Shown: positions 1 through 15,400 of the stretch, one piece after another
Layout: each line of letters opens with the position of its first letter
Numbering within the stretch: position 1 is the first letter of the stretch
Assembly: GCA_030063045.1 (NCBI GenBank)
Contig: JAQSEB010000015.1
Span: 868,001 to 932,000, forward strand
Length of the DNA: 64,000 bases
Direction of reading: 5' to 3'
DNA from: Pratylenchus scribneri
Taxonomy: Eukaryota > Nematoda > Chromadorea > Rhabditida > Pratylenchidae
Program-made: the position numbers and the translations under genes
The notes under the pieces: generated by a model
What the model saw: the letters and a program-made list of their open reading frames with translations, nothing else
Database searches by the model: none
What the model was told of the DNA's origin: nothing

Positions 1-292
1 TTTAATAGAATCATATTCTCTATCAAAAAATACAGTCCTATATTTTTTATTTTGTTAATATACCCTCATATTGATTTTTTATGAATTTCTAAAAAATGGC
101 CACAAATTCAATTATATGCCTAGGGTATATTTGACAAGTTTTGATAAAGGATTTGAATTTTTTGAAATTTTTTTAATAGAATCATATTCTCTATCAAAAA
201 ATACAGTCCTATATTTTTTATTTTGTTAATATACCCTCATATTGATTTTTTATGAATTTCTAAAAAATGGCCACAAATTCAATTATATGCCT

Positions 293-408
293 AGGGTATA
301 TTTGACAAGTTTTGATAAAGGATTTGAATTTTTTGAAATTTTTTTAATAGAATCATATTCTCTATCAAAAAATACAGTCCTATATTTTTTATTTTGTTAA
401 TATACCCT
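293..408. repeat. Inverted-repeat boxes of the satellite monomer (example copy)
   Basis: Each monomer carries AGGGTATATT (here 293-302) and its exact reverse complement AATATACCCT (here 399-408), separated by 96 nt. The second box and the first box of the next monomer are 55 nt apart. Both boxes persist in nearly all copies of both subfamilies, while the sequence between them varies. This could be a paired protein-binding site or a stem-forming element; function is inference. Confidence 0.75.
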
Positions 409-3400
409 CATATTGATTTTTTATGAATTTCTAAAAAATGGCCACAAATTCAATTATATGCCTAGGGTATATTTGACAAGTTTTGATAAAGGATTTGAAT
501 TTTTTGAAATTTTTTTAATAGAATCAAATTCTCTATCAAAAAATACAGTCCTATATTTTTTATTTTGTTAATATACCCTCATATTGATTTTTTATGAATT
601 TCTAAAAAATGGCCACAAATTCAATTATATGCCTAGGGTATATTTGACAAGTTTTGATAAAGGATTTGAATTTTTTGAAATTTTTTTAATAGAATCTTAT
701 TCAACATCAAAAAATACAGTCCTATATTTTTTATTTTATTAATATACCCTCATATTGATTTTTTATGAATTTCTAAAAAATGGCCACAAATTCAATTATA
801 TGCCTAGGGTATATTTGACAAGTTTTGATAAAGGATTTGAATTTTTTGAAATTTTTTTAATAGAATCTTATTCATCATCAAAAAATACAGTCCTATATTT
901 TTTATTTTGTTAATATACCCTCATATTGATTTTTTATGAATTTCTAAAAAATGGCCACAAATTCAATTATATGCCTAGGGTATATTTGACAAGTTTTGAT
1001 AAATGATTTGAATTTTTTGAAATTTTTTTAATAGAATCTTATTCATCATCAAAAAATACAGTCCTATATTTTTTATTTTGTTAATATACCCTCATATTGA
1101 TTTTTTATGAATTTCTAAAAAATGGCCACAAATTCAATTATATGCCTAGGGTATATTTGACAAGTTTTGATAAAGGATTTGAATTTTTTGAAATTTTTTT
1201 AATAGAATCATATTCTCTATCAAAAAATACAGTCCTATATTTTTTATTTTGTTAATATACCCTCATATTGATTTTTTATGAATTTCTAAAAAATGGCCAC
1301 AAATTCAATTATATGCCTAGGGTATATTTGACAAGTTTTGATAAAGGATTTGAATTTTTTGAAATTTTTTTAATAGAATCATATTCTCTATCAAAAAATA
1401 CAGTCCTATATTTTTTATTTTGTTAATATACCCTCATATTGATTTTTTATGAATTTCTAAAAAATGGCCACAAATTCAATTATATGCCTAGGGTATATTT
1501 GACAAGTTTTGATAAAGGATTTGAATTTTTTGAAATTTTTTTAATAGAATCTTATTCATCATCAAAAAATACAGTCCTATATTTTTTATTTTGTTAATAT
1601 ACCCTCATATTGATTTTTTATGAATTTCTAAAAAATGGCCACAAATTCAATTATATGCCTAGGGTATATTTGACAAGTTTTGATAAAGGATTTGAATTTT
1701 TTGAAATTTTTTTAATAGAATCATATTCTCTATCAAAAAATACAGTCCTATATTTTTTATTTTGTTAATATACCCTCATATTGATTTTTTATGAATTTCT
1801 AAAAAATGGCCACAAATTCAATTATATGCCTAGGGTATATTTGACAAGTTTTGATAAAGGATTTGAATTTTTTGAAATTTTTTTAATAGAATCATATTCT
1901 CTATCAAAAAATACAGTCCTATATTTTTTATTTTGTTAATATACCCTCATATTGATTTTTTATGAATTTCTAAAAAAATGGCCACAAATTCAATTATATG
2001 CCTAGGGTATATTTGACAAGTTTTGATAAAGGATTTGAATTTTTTGAAATTTTTTTAATAGAATCTTATTCATCATCAAAAAATACAGTCCTATATTTTT
2101 TATTTTGTTAATATACCCTCATATTGATTTTTTATGAATTTCTAAAAAATGGCCACAAATTCAATTATATGCCTAGGGTATATTTGACAAGTTTTGATAA
2201 AGGATTTGAATTTTTTGAAATTTTTTTAATAGAATCATATTCTCTATCAAAAAATACAGTCCTATATTTTTTATTTTGTTAATATACCCTCATATTGATT
2301 TTTTATGAATTTCTAAAAAATGGCCACAAATTCAATTATATGCCTAGGGTATATTTGACAAGTTTTGATAAAGGATTTGAATTTTTTGAAATTTTTTTAA
2401 TAGAATCATATTCTCTATCAAAAAATACAGTCCTATATTTTTTATTTTGTTAATATACCCTCATATTGATTTTTTATGAATTTCTAAAAAATGGCCACAA
2501 ATTCAATTATATGCCTAGGGTATATTTGACAAGTTTTGATAAAGGATTTGAATTTTTTGAAATTTTTTTAATAGAATCATATTCTCTATCAAAAAATACA
2601 GTCCTATATTTTTTATTTTGTTAATATACCCTCATATTGATTTTTTATGAATTTCTAAAAAATGGCCACAAATTCAATTATATGCCTAGGGTATATTTGA
2701 CATGTTTTGATAAAGGATTTGAATTTTTTGAAATTTTTTTAATAGAATCTTATTCATCATCAAAAAATACAGTCCTATATTTTTTATTTTGTTAATATAC
2801 CCTCATATTGATTTTTTATGAATTTCTAAAAAATGGCCACAAATTCAATTATATGCCTAGGGTATATTTGACAAGTTTTGATAAAGGATTTGAATTTTTT
2901 GAAATTTTTTTAATAGAATCTTATTCATCATCAAAAAATACAGTCCTATATTTTTTATTTTGTTAATATACCCTCATATAGATTTTTTATGAATTTCTAA
3001 AAAATGGCCACAAATTCAATTATATGCCTAGGGTATATTTGACAAGTTTTGATAAAGGATTTGAATTTTTTGAAATTTTTTTAATAGAATCATATTCTCT
3101 ATCAAAAAATACAGTCCTATATTTTTTATTTTGTTAATATACCCTCATATTGATTTTTTATGAATTTCTAAAAAATGGCCACAAATTCAATTATATGCCT
3201 AGGGTATATTTGACAAGTTTTGATAAAGGATTTGAATTTTTTGAAATTTTTTTAATAGAATCATATTCTCTATCAAAAAATACAGTCCTATATTTTTTAT
3301 TTTGTTAATATACCCTCATATTGATTTTTTATGAATTTCTAAAAAAATGGCCACAAATTCAATTATATGCCTAGGGTATATTTGACAAGTTTTGATAAAG

Positions 3401-6400
3401 GATTTGAATTTTTTGAAATTTTTTTAATAGAATCTTATTCATCATCAAAAAATACAGTCCTATATTTTTTATTTTGTTAATATACCCTCATATTGATTTT
3501 TTATGAATTTCTAAAAAATGGCCACAAATTCAATTATATGCCTAGGGTATATTTGACAAGTTTTGATAAAGGATTTGAATTTTTTGAAATTTTTTTAATA
3601 GAATCATATTCTCTATCAAAAAATACAGTCCTATATTTTTTATTTTGTTAATATACCCTCATATTGATTTTTTATGAATTTCTAAAAAATGGCCACAAAT
3701 TCAATTATATGCCTAGGGTATATTTGACAAGTTTTGATAAAGGATTTGAATTTTTTGAAATTTTTTTAATAGAATCATATTCTCTATCAAAAAATACAGT
3801 CCTATATTTTTTATTTTGTTAATATACCCTCATATTGATTTTTTATGAATTTCTAAAAAAATGGCCACAAATTCAATTATATGCCTAGGGTATATTTGAC
3901 AAGTTTTGATAAAGGATTTGAATTTTTTGAAATTTTTTTAATAGAATCATATTCTCTATCAAAAAATACAGTCCTATATTTTTTATTTTGTTAATATACC
4001 CTCATATTGATTTTTTATGAATTTCTAAAAAATGGCCACAAATTCAATTATATGCCTAGGGTATATTTGACATGTTTTGATAAAGGATTTGAATTTTTTG
4101 AAATTTTTTTAATAGAATCTTATTCATCATCAAAAAATACAGTCCTATATTTTTTATTTTGTTAATATACCCTCATATTGATTTTTTATGAATTTCTAAA
4201 AAATGGCCACAAATTCAATTATATGCCTAGGGTATATTTGACAAGTTTTGATAAAGGATTTGAATTTTTTGAAATTTTTTTAATAGAATCTTATTCATCA
4301 TCAAAAAATACAGTCCTATATTTTTTATTTTGTTAATATACCCTCATATTGATTTTTTATGAATTTCTAAAAAATGGCCACAAATTCAATTATATGCCTA
4401 GGGTATATTTGACAAGTTTTGATAAAGGATTTGAATTTTTTGAAATTTTTTTAATAGAATCATATTCTCTATCAAAAAATACAGTCCTATATTTTTTATT
4501 TTGTTAATATACCCTCATATTGATTTTTTATGAATTTCTAAAAAAATGGCCACAAATTCAATTATATGCCTAGGGTATATTTGACAAGTTTTGATAAAGG
4601 ATTTGAATTTTTTGAAATTTTTTTAATAGAATCATATTCTCTATCAAAAAATACAGTCCTATATTTTTTATTTTGTTAATATACCCTCATATTGATTTTT
4701 TATGAATTTCTAAAAAATGGCCACAAATTCAATTATATGCCTAGGGTATATTTGACAAGTTTTGATAAAGGATTTGAATTTTTTGAAATTTTTTTAATAG
4801 AATCTTATTCATCATCAAAAAATACAGTCCTATATTTTTTATTTTGTTAATATACCCTCATATTGATTTTTTATGAATTTCTAAAAAATGGCCACAAATT
4901 CAATTATATGCCTAGGGTATATTTGACATGTTTTGATAAAGGATTTGAATTTTTTGAAATTTTTTTAATAGAATCATATTCTCTATCAAAAAATACAGTC
5001 CTATATTTTTTATTTTGTTAATATACCCTCATATTGATTTTTTATGAATTTCTAAAAAATGGCCACAAATTCAATTATATGCCTAGGGTATATTTGACAA
5101 GTTTTGATAAAGGATTTGAATTTTTTGAAATTTTTTTAATAGAATCTTATTCATCATCAAAAAATACAGTCCTATATTTTTTATTTTGTTAATATACCCT
5201 CATATTGATTTTTTATGAATTTCTAAAAAATGGCCACAAATTCAATTATATGCCTAGGGTATATTTGACAAGTTTTGATAAAGGATTTGAATTTTTTGAA
5301 ATTTTTTTAATAGAATCATATTCTCTATCAAAAAATACAGTCCTATATTTTTTATTTTGTTAATATACCCTCATATTGATTTTTTATGAATTTCTAAAAA
5401 ATGGCCACAAATTCAATTATATGCCTAGGGTATATTTGACATGTTTTGATAAAGGATTTGAATTTTTTGAAATTTTTTTAATAGAATCTTATTCATCATC
5501 AAAAAATACAGTCCTATATTTTTTATTTTGTTAATATACCCTCATATTGATTTTTTATGAATTTCTAAAAAATGGCCACAAATTCAATTATATGCCTAGG
5601 GTATATTTGACAAGTTTTGATAAAGGATTTGAATTTTTTGAAATTTTTTTAATAGAATCTTATTCATCATCAAAAAATACAGTCCTATATTTTTTATTTT
5701 GTTAATATACCCTCATATTGATTTTTTATGAATTTCTAAAAAATGGCCACAAATTCAATTATATGCCTAGGGTATATTTGACAAGTTTTGATAAAGGATT
5801 TGAATTTTTTGAAATTTTTTTAATAGAATCATATTCTCTATCAAAAAATACAGTCCTATATTTTTTATTTTGTTAATATACCCTCATATTGATTTTTTAT
5901 GAATTTCTAAAAAAATGGCCACAAATTCAATTATATGCCTAGGGTATATTTGACAAGTTTTGATAAAGGATTTGAATTTTTTGAAATTTTTTTAATAGAA
6001 TCATATTCTCTATCAAAAAATACAGTCCTATATTTTTTATTTTGTTAATATACCCTCATATTGATTTTTTATGAATTTCTAAAAAATGGCCACAAATTCA
6101 ATTATATGCCTAGGGTATATTTGACAAATTTTGATAAAGGATTTGAATTTTTTGAAATTTTTTTAATAGAATCATATTCTCTATCAAAAAATACAGTCCT
6201 ATATTTTTTATTTTGTTAATATACCCTCATATTGATTTTTTATGAATTTCTAAAAAATGGCCACAAATTCAATTATATGCCTAGGGTATATTTGACATGT
6301 TTTGATAAAGGATTTGAATTTTTTGAAATTTTTTTAATAGAATCTTATTCATCATCAAAAAATACAGTCCTATATTTTTTATTTTGTTAATATACCCTCA

Positions 6401-9400
6401 TATTGATTTTTTATGAATTTCTAAAAAATGGCCACAAATTCAATTATATGCCTAGGGTATATTTGACAAGTTTTGATAAAGGATTTGAATTTTTTGAAAT
6501 TTTTTTAATAGAATCTTATTCATCATCAAAAAATACAGTCCTATATTTTTTATTTTGTTAATATACCCTCATATTGATTTTTTATGAATTTCTAAAAAAT
6601 GGCCACAAATTCAATTATATGCCTAGGGTATATTTGACAAGTTTTGATAAAGGATTTGAATTTTTTGAAATTTTTTTAATAGAATCATATTCTCTATCAA
6701 AAAATACAGTCCTATATTTTTTATTTTGTTAATATACCCTCATATTGATTTTTTATGAATTTCTAAAAAATGGCCACAAATTCAATTATATGCCTAGGGT
6801 ATATTTGACATGTTTTGATAAAGGATTTGAATTTTTTGAAATTTTTTTAATAGAATCTTATTCATCATCAAAAAATACAGTCCTATATTTTTTATTTTGT
6901 TAATATACCCTCATATTGATTTTTTATGAATTTCTAAAAAATGGCCACAAATTCAATTATATGCCTAGGGTATATTTGACAAGTTTTGATAAAGGATTTG
7001 AATTTTTTGAAATTTTTTTAATAGAATCTTATTCATCATCAAAAAATACAGTCCTATATTTTTTATTTTGTTAATATACCCTCATATTGATTTTTTATGA
7101 ATTTCTAAAAAATGGCCACAAATTCAATTATATGCCTAGGGTATATTTGACAAGTTTTGATAAAGGATTTGAATTTTTTGAAATTTTTTTAATAGAATCA
7201 TATTCTCTATCAAAAAATACAGTCCTATATTTTTTATTTTGTTAATATACCCTCATATTGATTTTTTATGAATTTCTAAAAAAATGGCCACAAATTCAAT
7301 TATATGCCTAGGGTATATTTGACAAGTTTTGATAAAGGATTTGAATTTTTTGAAATTTTTTTAATAGAATCATATTCTCTATCAAAAAATACAGTCCTAT
7401 ATTTTTTATTTTGTTAATATACCCTCATATTGATTTTTTATGAATTTCTAAAAAATGGCCACAAATTCAATTATATGCCTAGGGTATATTTGACAAGTTT
7501 TGATAAAGGATTTGAATTTTTTGAAATTTTTTTAATAGAATCTTATTCATCATCAAAAAATACAGTCCTATATTTTTTATTTTGTTAATATACCCTCATA
7601 TTGATTTTTTATGAATTTCTAAAAAATGGCCACAAATTCAATTATATGCCTAGGGTATATTTGACAAGTTTTGATAAAGGATTTGAATTTTTTGAAATTT
7701 TTTTAATAGAATCTTATTCATCATCAAAAAATACAGTCCTATATTTTTTATTTTGTTAATATACCCTCATATTGATTTTTTATGAATTTCTAAAAAATGG
7801 CCACAAATTCAATTATATGCCTAGGGTATATTTGACAAGTTTTGATAAAGGATTTGAATTTTTTGAAATTTTTTTAATAGAATCATATTCTCTATCAAAA
7901 AATACAGTCCTATATTTTTTATTTTGTTAATATACCCTCATATTGATTTTTTATGAATTTCTAAAAAATGGCCACAAATTCAATTATATGCCTAGGGTAT
8001 ATTTGACAAGTTTTGATAAAGGATTTGAATTTTTTGAAATTTTTTTAATAGAATCTTATTCATCATCAAAAAATACAGTCCTATATTTTTTATTTTGTTA
8101 ATATACCCTCATATTGATTTTTTATGAATTTCTAAAAAATGGCCACAAATTCAATTATATGCCTAGGGTATATTTGACAAGTTTTGATAAAGGATTTGAA
8201 TTTTTTGAAATTTTTTTAATAGAATCTTATTCATCATCAAAAAATACAGTCCTATATTTTTTATTTTGTTAATATACCCTCATATTGATTTTTTATGAAT
8301 TTCTAAAAAATGGCCACAAATTCAATTATATGCCTAGGGTATATTTGACAAGTTTTGATAAAGGATTTGAATTTTTTGAAATTTTTTTAATAGAATCATA
8401 TTCTCTATCAAAAAATACAGTCCTATATTTTTTATTTTGTTAATATACCCTCATATTGATTTTTTATGAATTTCTAAAAAATGGCCACAAATTCAATTAT
8501 ATGCCTAGGGTATATTTGACATGTTTTGATAAAGGATTTGAATTTTTTGAAATTTTTTTAATAGAATCTTATTCATCATCAAAAAATACAGTCCTATATT
8601 TTTTATTTTGTTAATATACCCTCATATTGATTTTTTATGAATTTCTAAAAAATGGCCACAAATTCAATTATATGCCTAGGGTATATTTGACATGTTTTGA
8701 TAAAGGATTTGAATTTTTTGAAATTTTTTTAATAGAATCTTATTCATCATCAAAAAATACAGTCCTATATTTTTTATTTTGTTAATATACCCTCATATTG
8801 ATTTTTTATGAATTTCTAAAAAATGGCCACAAATTCAATTATATGCCTAGGGTATATTTGACATGTTTTGATAAAGGATTTGAATTTTTTGAAATTTTTT
8901 TAATAGAATCATATTCTCTATCAAAAAATACAGTCCTATATTTTTTATTTTGTTAATATACCCTCATATTGATTTTTTATGAATTTCTAAAAAATGGCCA
9001 CAAATTCAATTATATGCCTAGGGTATATTTGACATGTTTTGATAAAGGATTTGAATTTTTTGAAATTTTTTTAATAGAATCTTATTCATCATCAAAAAAT
9101 ACAGTCCTATATTTTTTATTTTGTTAATATACCCTCATATTGATTTTTTATGAATTTCTAAAAAATGGCCACAAATTCAATTATATGCCTAGGGTATATT
9201 TGACAAGTTTTGATAAAGGATTTGAATTTTTTGAAATTTTTTTAATAGAATCTTATTCATCATCAAAAAATACAGTCCTATATTTTTTATTTTGTTAATA
9301 TACCCTCATATTGATTTTTTATGAATTTCTAAAAAATGGCCACAAATTCAATTATATGCCTAGGGTATATTTGACAAGTTTTGATAAAGGATTTGAATTT

Positions 9401-12400
9401 TTTGAAATTTTTTTAATAGAATCATATTCTCTATCAAAAAATACAGTCCTATATTTTTTATTTTGTTAATATACCCTCATATTGATTTTTTATGAATTTC
9501 TAAAAAAATGGCCACAAATTCAATTATATGCCTAGGGTATATTTGACAAGTTTTGATAAAGGATTTGAATTTTTTGAAATTTTTTTAATAGAATCATATT
9601 CTCTATCAAAAAATACAGTCCTATATTTTTTATTTTGTTAATATACCCTCATATTGATTTTTTATGAATTTCTAAAAAATGGCCACAAATTCAATTATAT
9701 GCCTAGGGTATATTTGACATGTTTTGATAAAGGATTTGAATTTTTTGAAATTTTTTTAATAGAATCTTATTCATCATCAAAAAATACAGTCCTATATTTT
9801 TTATTTTGTTAATATACCCTCATATTGATTTTTTATGAATTTCTAAAAAATGGCCACAAATTCAATTATATGCCTAGGGTATATTTGACAAGTTTTGATA
9901 AAGGATTTGAATTTTTTGAAATTTTTTTAATAGAATCTTATTCATCATCAAAAAATACAGTCCTATATTTTTTATTTTGTTAATATACCCTCATATTGAT
10001 TTTTTATGAATTTCTAAAAAATGGCCACAAATTCAATTATATGCCTAGGGTATATTTGACAAGTTTTGATAAAGGATTTGAATTTTTTGAAATTTTTTTA
10101 ATAGAATCATATTCTCTATCAAAAAATACAGTCCTATATTTTTTATTTTGTTAATATACCCTCATATTGATTTTTTATGAATTTCTAAAAAATGGCCACA
10201 AATTCAATTATATGCCTAGGGTATATTTGACAAGTTTTGATAAAGGATTTGAATTTTTTGAAATTTTTTTAATAGAATCTTATTCATCATCAAAAAATAC
10301 AGTCCTATATTTTTTATTTTGTTAATATACCCTCATATTGATTTTTTATGAATTTCTAAAAAATGGCCACAAATTCAATTATATGCCTAGGGTATATTTG
10401 ACAAGTTTTGATAAAGGATTTGAATTTTTTGAAATTTTTTTAATAGAATCATATTCTCTATCAAAAAATACAGTCCTATATTTTTTATTTTGTTAATATA
10501 CCCTCATATTGATTTTTTATGAATTTCTAAAAAATGGCCACAAATTCAATTATATGCCTAGGGTATATTTGACATGTTTTGATAAAGGATTTGAATTTTT
10601 TGAAATTTTTTTAATAGAATCATATTCTCTATCAAAAAATACAGTCCTATATTTTTTATTTTGTTAATATACCCTCATATTGATTTTTTATGAATTTCTA
10701 AAAAATGGCCACAAATTCAATTATATGCCTAGGGTATATTTGACAAGTTTTGATAAAGGATTTGAATTTTTTGAAATTTTTTTAATAGAATCATATTCTC
10801 TATCAAAAAATACAGTCCTATATTTTTTATTTTGTTAATATACCCTCATATTGATTTTTTATGAATTTCTAAAAAATGGCCACAAATTCAATTATATGCC
10901 TAGGGTATATTTGACAAGTTTTGATAAAGGATTTGAATTTTTTGAAATTTTTTTAATAGAATCTTATTCATCATCAAAAAATACAGTCCTATATTTTTTA
11001 TTTTGTTAATATACCCTCATATTGATTTTTTATGAATTTCTAAAAAATGGCCACAAATTCAATTATATGCCTAGGGTATATTTGACAAGTTTTGATAAAG
11101 GATTTGAATTTTTTGAAATTTTTTTAATAGAATCTTATTCATCATCAAAAAATACAGTCCTATATTTTTTATTTTGTTAATATACCCTCATATTGATTTT
11201 TTATGAATTTCTAAAAAATGGCCACAAATTCAATTATATGCCTAGGGTATATTTGACAAGTTTTGATAAAGGATTTGAATTTTTTGAAATTTTTTTAATA
11301 GAATCATATTCTCTATCAAAAAATACAGTCCTATATTTTTTATTTTGTTAATATACCCTCATATTGATTTTTTATGAATTTCTAAAAAAATGGCCACAAA
11401 TTCAATTATATGCCTAGGGTATATTTGACAAGTTTTGATAAAGGATTTGAATTTTTTGAAATTTTTTTAATAGAATCATATTCTCTATCAAAAAATACAG
11501 TCCTATATTTTTTATTTTGTTAATATACCCTCATATTGATTTTTTATGAATTTCTAAAAAATGGCCACAAATTCAATTATATGCCTAGGGTATATTTGAC
11601 ATGTTTTGATAAAGGATTTGAATTTTTTGAAATTTTTTTAATAGAATCTTATTCATCATCAAAAAATACAGTCCTATATTTTTTATTTTGTTAATATACC
11701 CTCATATTGATTTTTTATGAATTTCTAAAAAATGGCCACAAATTCAATTATATGCCTAGGGTATATTTGACAAGTTTTGATAAAGGATTTGAATTTTTTG
11801 AAATTTTTTTAATAGAATCTTATTCATCATCAAAAAATACAGTCCTATATTTTTTATTTTGTTAATATACCCTCATATTGATTTTTTATGAATTTCTAAA
11901 AAATGGCCACAAATTCAATTATATGCCTAGGGTATATTTGACAAGTTTTGATAAAGGATTTGAATTTTTTGAAATTTTTTTAATAGAATCATATTCTCTA
12001 TCAAAAAATACAGTCCTATATTTTTTATTTTGTTAATATACCCTCATATTGATTTTTTATGAATTTCTAAAAAATGGCCACAAATTCAATTATATGCCTA
12101 GGGTATATTTGACAAGTTTTGATAAAGGATTTGAATTTTTTGAAATTTTTTTAATAGAATCTTATTCATCATCAAAAAATACAGTCCTATATTTTTTATT
12201 TTGTTAATATACCCTCATATTGATTTTTTATGAATTTCTAAAAAATGGCCACAAATTCAATTATATGCCTAGGGTATATTTGACAAGTTTTGATAAAGGA
12301 TTTGAATTTTTTGAAATTTTTTTAATAGAATCTTATTCATCATCAAAAAATACAGTCCTATATTTTTTATTTTGTTAATATACCCTCATATTGATTTTTT

Positions 12401-15400
12401 ATGAATTTCTAAAAAATGGCCACAAATTCAATTATATGCCTAGGGTATATTTGACAAGTTTTGATAAAGGATTTGAATTTTTTGAAATTTTTTTAATAGA
12501 ATCATATTCTCTATCAAAAAATACAGTCCTATATTTTTTATTTTGTTAATATACCCTCATATTGATTTTTTATGAATTTCTAAAAAATGGCCACAAATTC
12601 AATTATATGCCTAGGGTATATTTGACATGTTTTGATAAAGGATTTGAATTTTTTGAAATTTTTTTAATAGAATCTTATTCATCATCAAAAAATACAGTCC
12701 TATATTTTTTATTTTGTTAATATACCCTCATATTGATTTTTTATGAATTTCTAAAAAATGGCCACAAATTCAATTATATGCCTAGGGTATATTTGACAAG
12801 TTTTGATAAAGGATTTGAATTTTTTGAAATTTTTTTAATAGAATCTTATTCATCATCAAAAAATACAGTCCTATATTTTTTATTTTGTTAATATACCCTC
12901 ATATTGATTTTTTATGAATTTCTAAAAAATGGCCACAAATTCAATTATATGCCTAGGGTATATTTGACAAGTTTTGATAAAGGATTTGAATTTTTTGAAA
13001 TTTTTTTAATAGAATCATATTCTCTATCAAAAAATACAGTCCTATATTTTTTATTTTGTTAATATACCCTCATATTGATTTTTTATGAATTTCTAAAAAA
13101 ATGGCCACAAATTCAATTATATGCCTAGGGTATATTTGACAAGTTTTGATAAAGGATTTGAATTTTTTGAAATTTTTTTAATAGAATCATATTCTCTATC
13201 AAAAAATACAGTCCTATATTTTTTATTTTGTTAATATACCCTCATATTGATTTTTTATGAATTTCTAAAAAATGGCCACAAATTCAATTATATGCCTAGG
13301 GTATATTTGACAAATTTTGATAAAGGATTTGAATTTTTTGAAATTTTTTTAATAGAATCATATTCTCTATCAAAAAATACAGTCCTATATTTTTTATTTT
13401 GTTAATATACCCTCATATTGATTTTTTATGAATTTCTAAAAAATGGCCACAAATTCAATTATATGCCTAGGGTATATTTGACATGTTTTGATAAAGGATT
13501 TGAATTTTTTGAAATTTTTTTAATAGAATCTTATTCATCATCAAAAAATACAGTCCTATATTTTTTATTTTGTTAATATACCCTCATATTGATTTTTTAT
13601 GAATTTCTAAAAAATGGCCACAAATTCAATTATATGCCTAGGGTATATTTGACAAGTTTTGATAAAGGATTTGAATTTTTTGAAATTTTTTTAATAGAAT
13701 CTTATTCATCATCAAAAAATACAGTCCTATATTTTTTATTTTGTTAATATACCCTCATATTGATTTTTTATGAATTTCTAAAAAATGGCCACAAATTCAA
13801 TTATATGCCTAGGGTATATTTGACAAGTTTTGATAAAGGATTTGAATTTTTTGAAATTTTTTTAATAGAATCATATTCTCTATCAAAAAATACAGTCCTA
13901 TATTTTTTATTTTGTTAATATACCCTCATATTGATTTTTTATGAATTTCTAAAAAATGGCCACAAATTCAATTATATGCCTAGGGTATATTTGACAAGTT
14001 TTGATAAAGGATTTGAATTTTTTGAAATTTTTTTAATAGAATCATATTCTCTATCAAAAAATACAGTCCTATATTTTTTATTTTGTTAATATACCCTCAT
14101 ATTGATTTTTTATGAATTTCTAAAAAATGGCCACAAATTCAATTATATGCCTAGGGTATATTTGACAAGTTTTGATAAAGGATTTGAATTTTTTGAAATT
14201 TTTTTAATAGAATCATATTCTCTATCAAAAAATACAGTCCTATATTTTTTATTTTGTTAATATACCCTCATATTGATTTTTTATGAATTTCTAAAAAATG
14301 GCCACAAATTCAATTATATGCCTAGGGTATATTTGACATGTTTTGATAAAGGATTTGAATTTTTTGAAATTTTTTTAATAGAATCTTATTCATCATCAAA
14401 AAATACAGTCCTATATTTTTTATTTTGTTAATATACCCTCATATTGATTTTTTATGAATTTCTAAAAAATGGCCACAAATTCAATTATATGCCTAGGGTA
14501 TATTTGACAAGTTTTGATAAAGGATTTGAATTTTTTGAAATTTTTTTTTAATAGAATCTTATTCATCATCAAAAAATACAGTCCTATATTTTTTATTTTG
14601 TTAATATACCCTCATATTGATTTTTTATGAATTTCTAAAAAATGGCCACAAATTCAATTATATGCCTAGGGTATATTTGACAAGTTTTGATAAAGGATTT
14701 GAATTTTTTGAAATTTTTTTAATAGAATCATATTCTCTATCAAAAAATACAGTCCTATATTTTTTATTTTGTTAATATACCCTCATATTGATTTTTTATG
14801 AATTTCTAAAAAATGGCCACAAATTCAATTATATGCCTAGGGTATATTTGACATGTTTTGATAAAGGATTTGAATTTTTTGAAATTTTTTTAATAGAATC
14901 TTATTCATCATCAAAAAATACAGTCCTATATTTTTTATTTTGTTAATATACCCTCATATTGATTTTTTATGAATTTCTAAAAAATGGCCACAAATTCAAT
15001 TATATGCCTAGGGTATATTTGACAAGTTTTGATAAAGGATTTGAATTTTTTGAAATTTTTTTAATAGAATCTTATTCATCATCAAAAAATACAGTCCTAT
15101 ATTTTTTATTTTGTTAATATACCCTCATATTGATTTTTTATGAATTTCTAAAAAATGGCCACAAATTCAATTATATGCCTAGGGTATATTTGACAAGTTT
15201 TGATAAAGGATTTGAATTTTTTGAAATTTTTTTAATAGAATCATATTCTCTATCAAAAAATACAGTCCTATATTTTTTATTTTGTTAATATACCCTCATA
15301 TTGATTTTTTATGAATTTCTAAAAAATGGCCACAAATTCAATTATATGCCTAGGGTATATTTGACAAGTTTTGATAAAGGATTTGAATTTTTTGAAATTT

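Noticed and set aside
292..463. Telomere repeat link for TAGGG
   Set aside because: TAGGG occurs once per monomer and is never in tandem, so it is not telomeric repeat.
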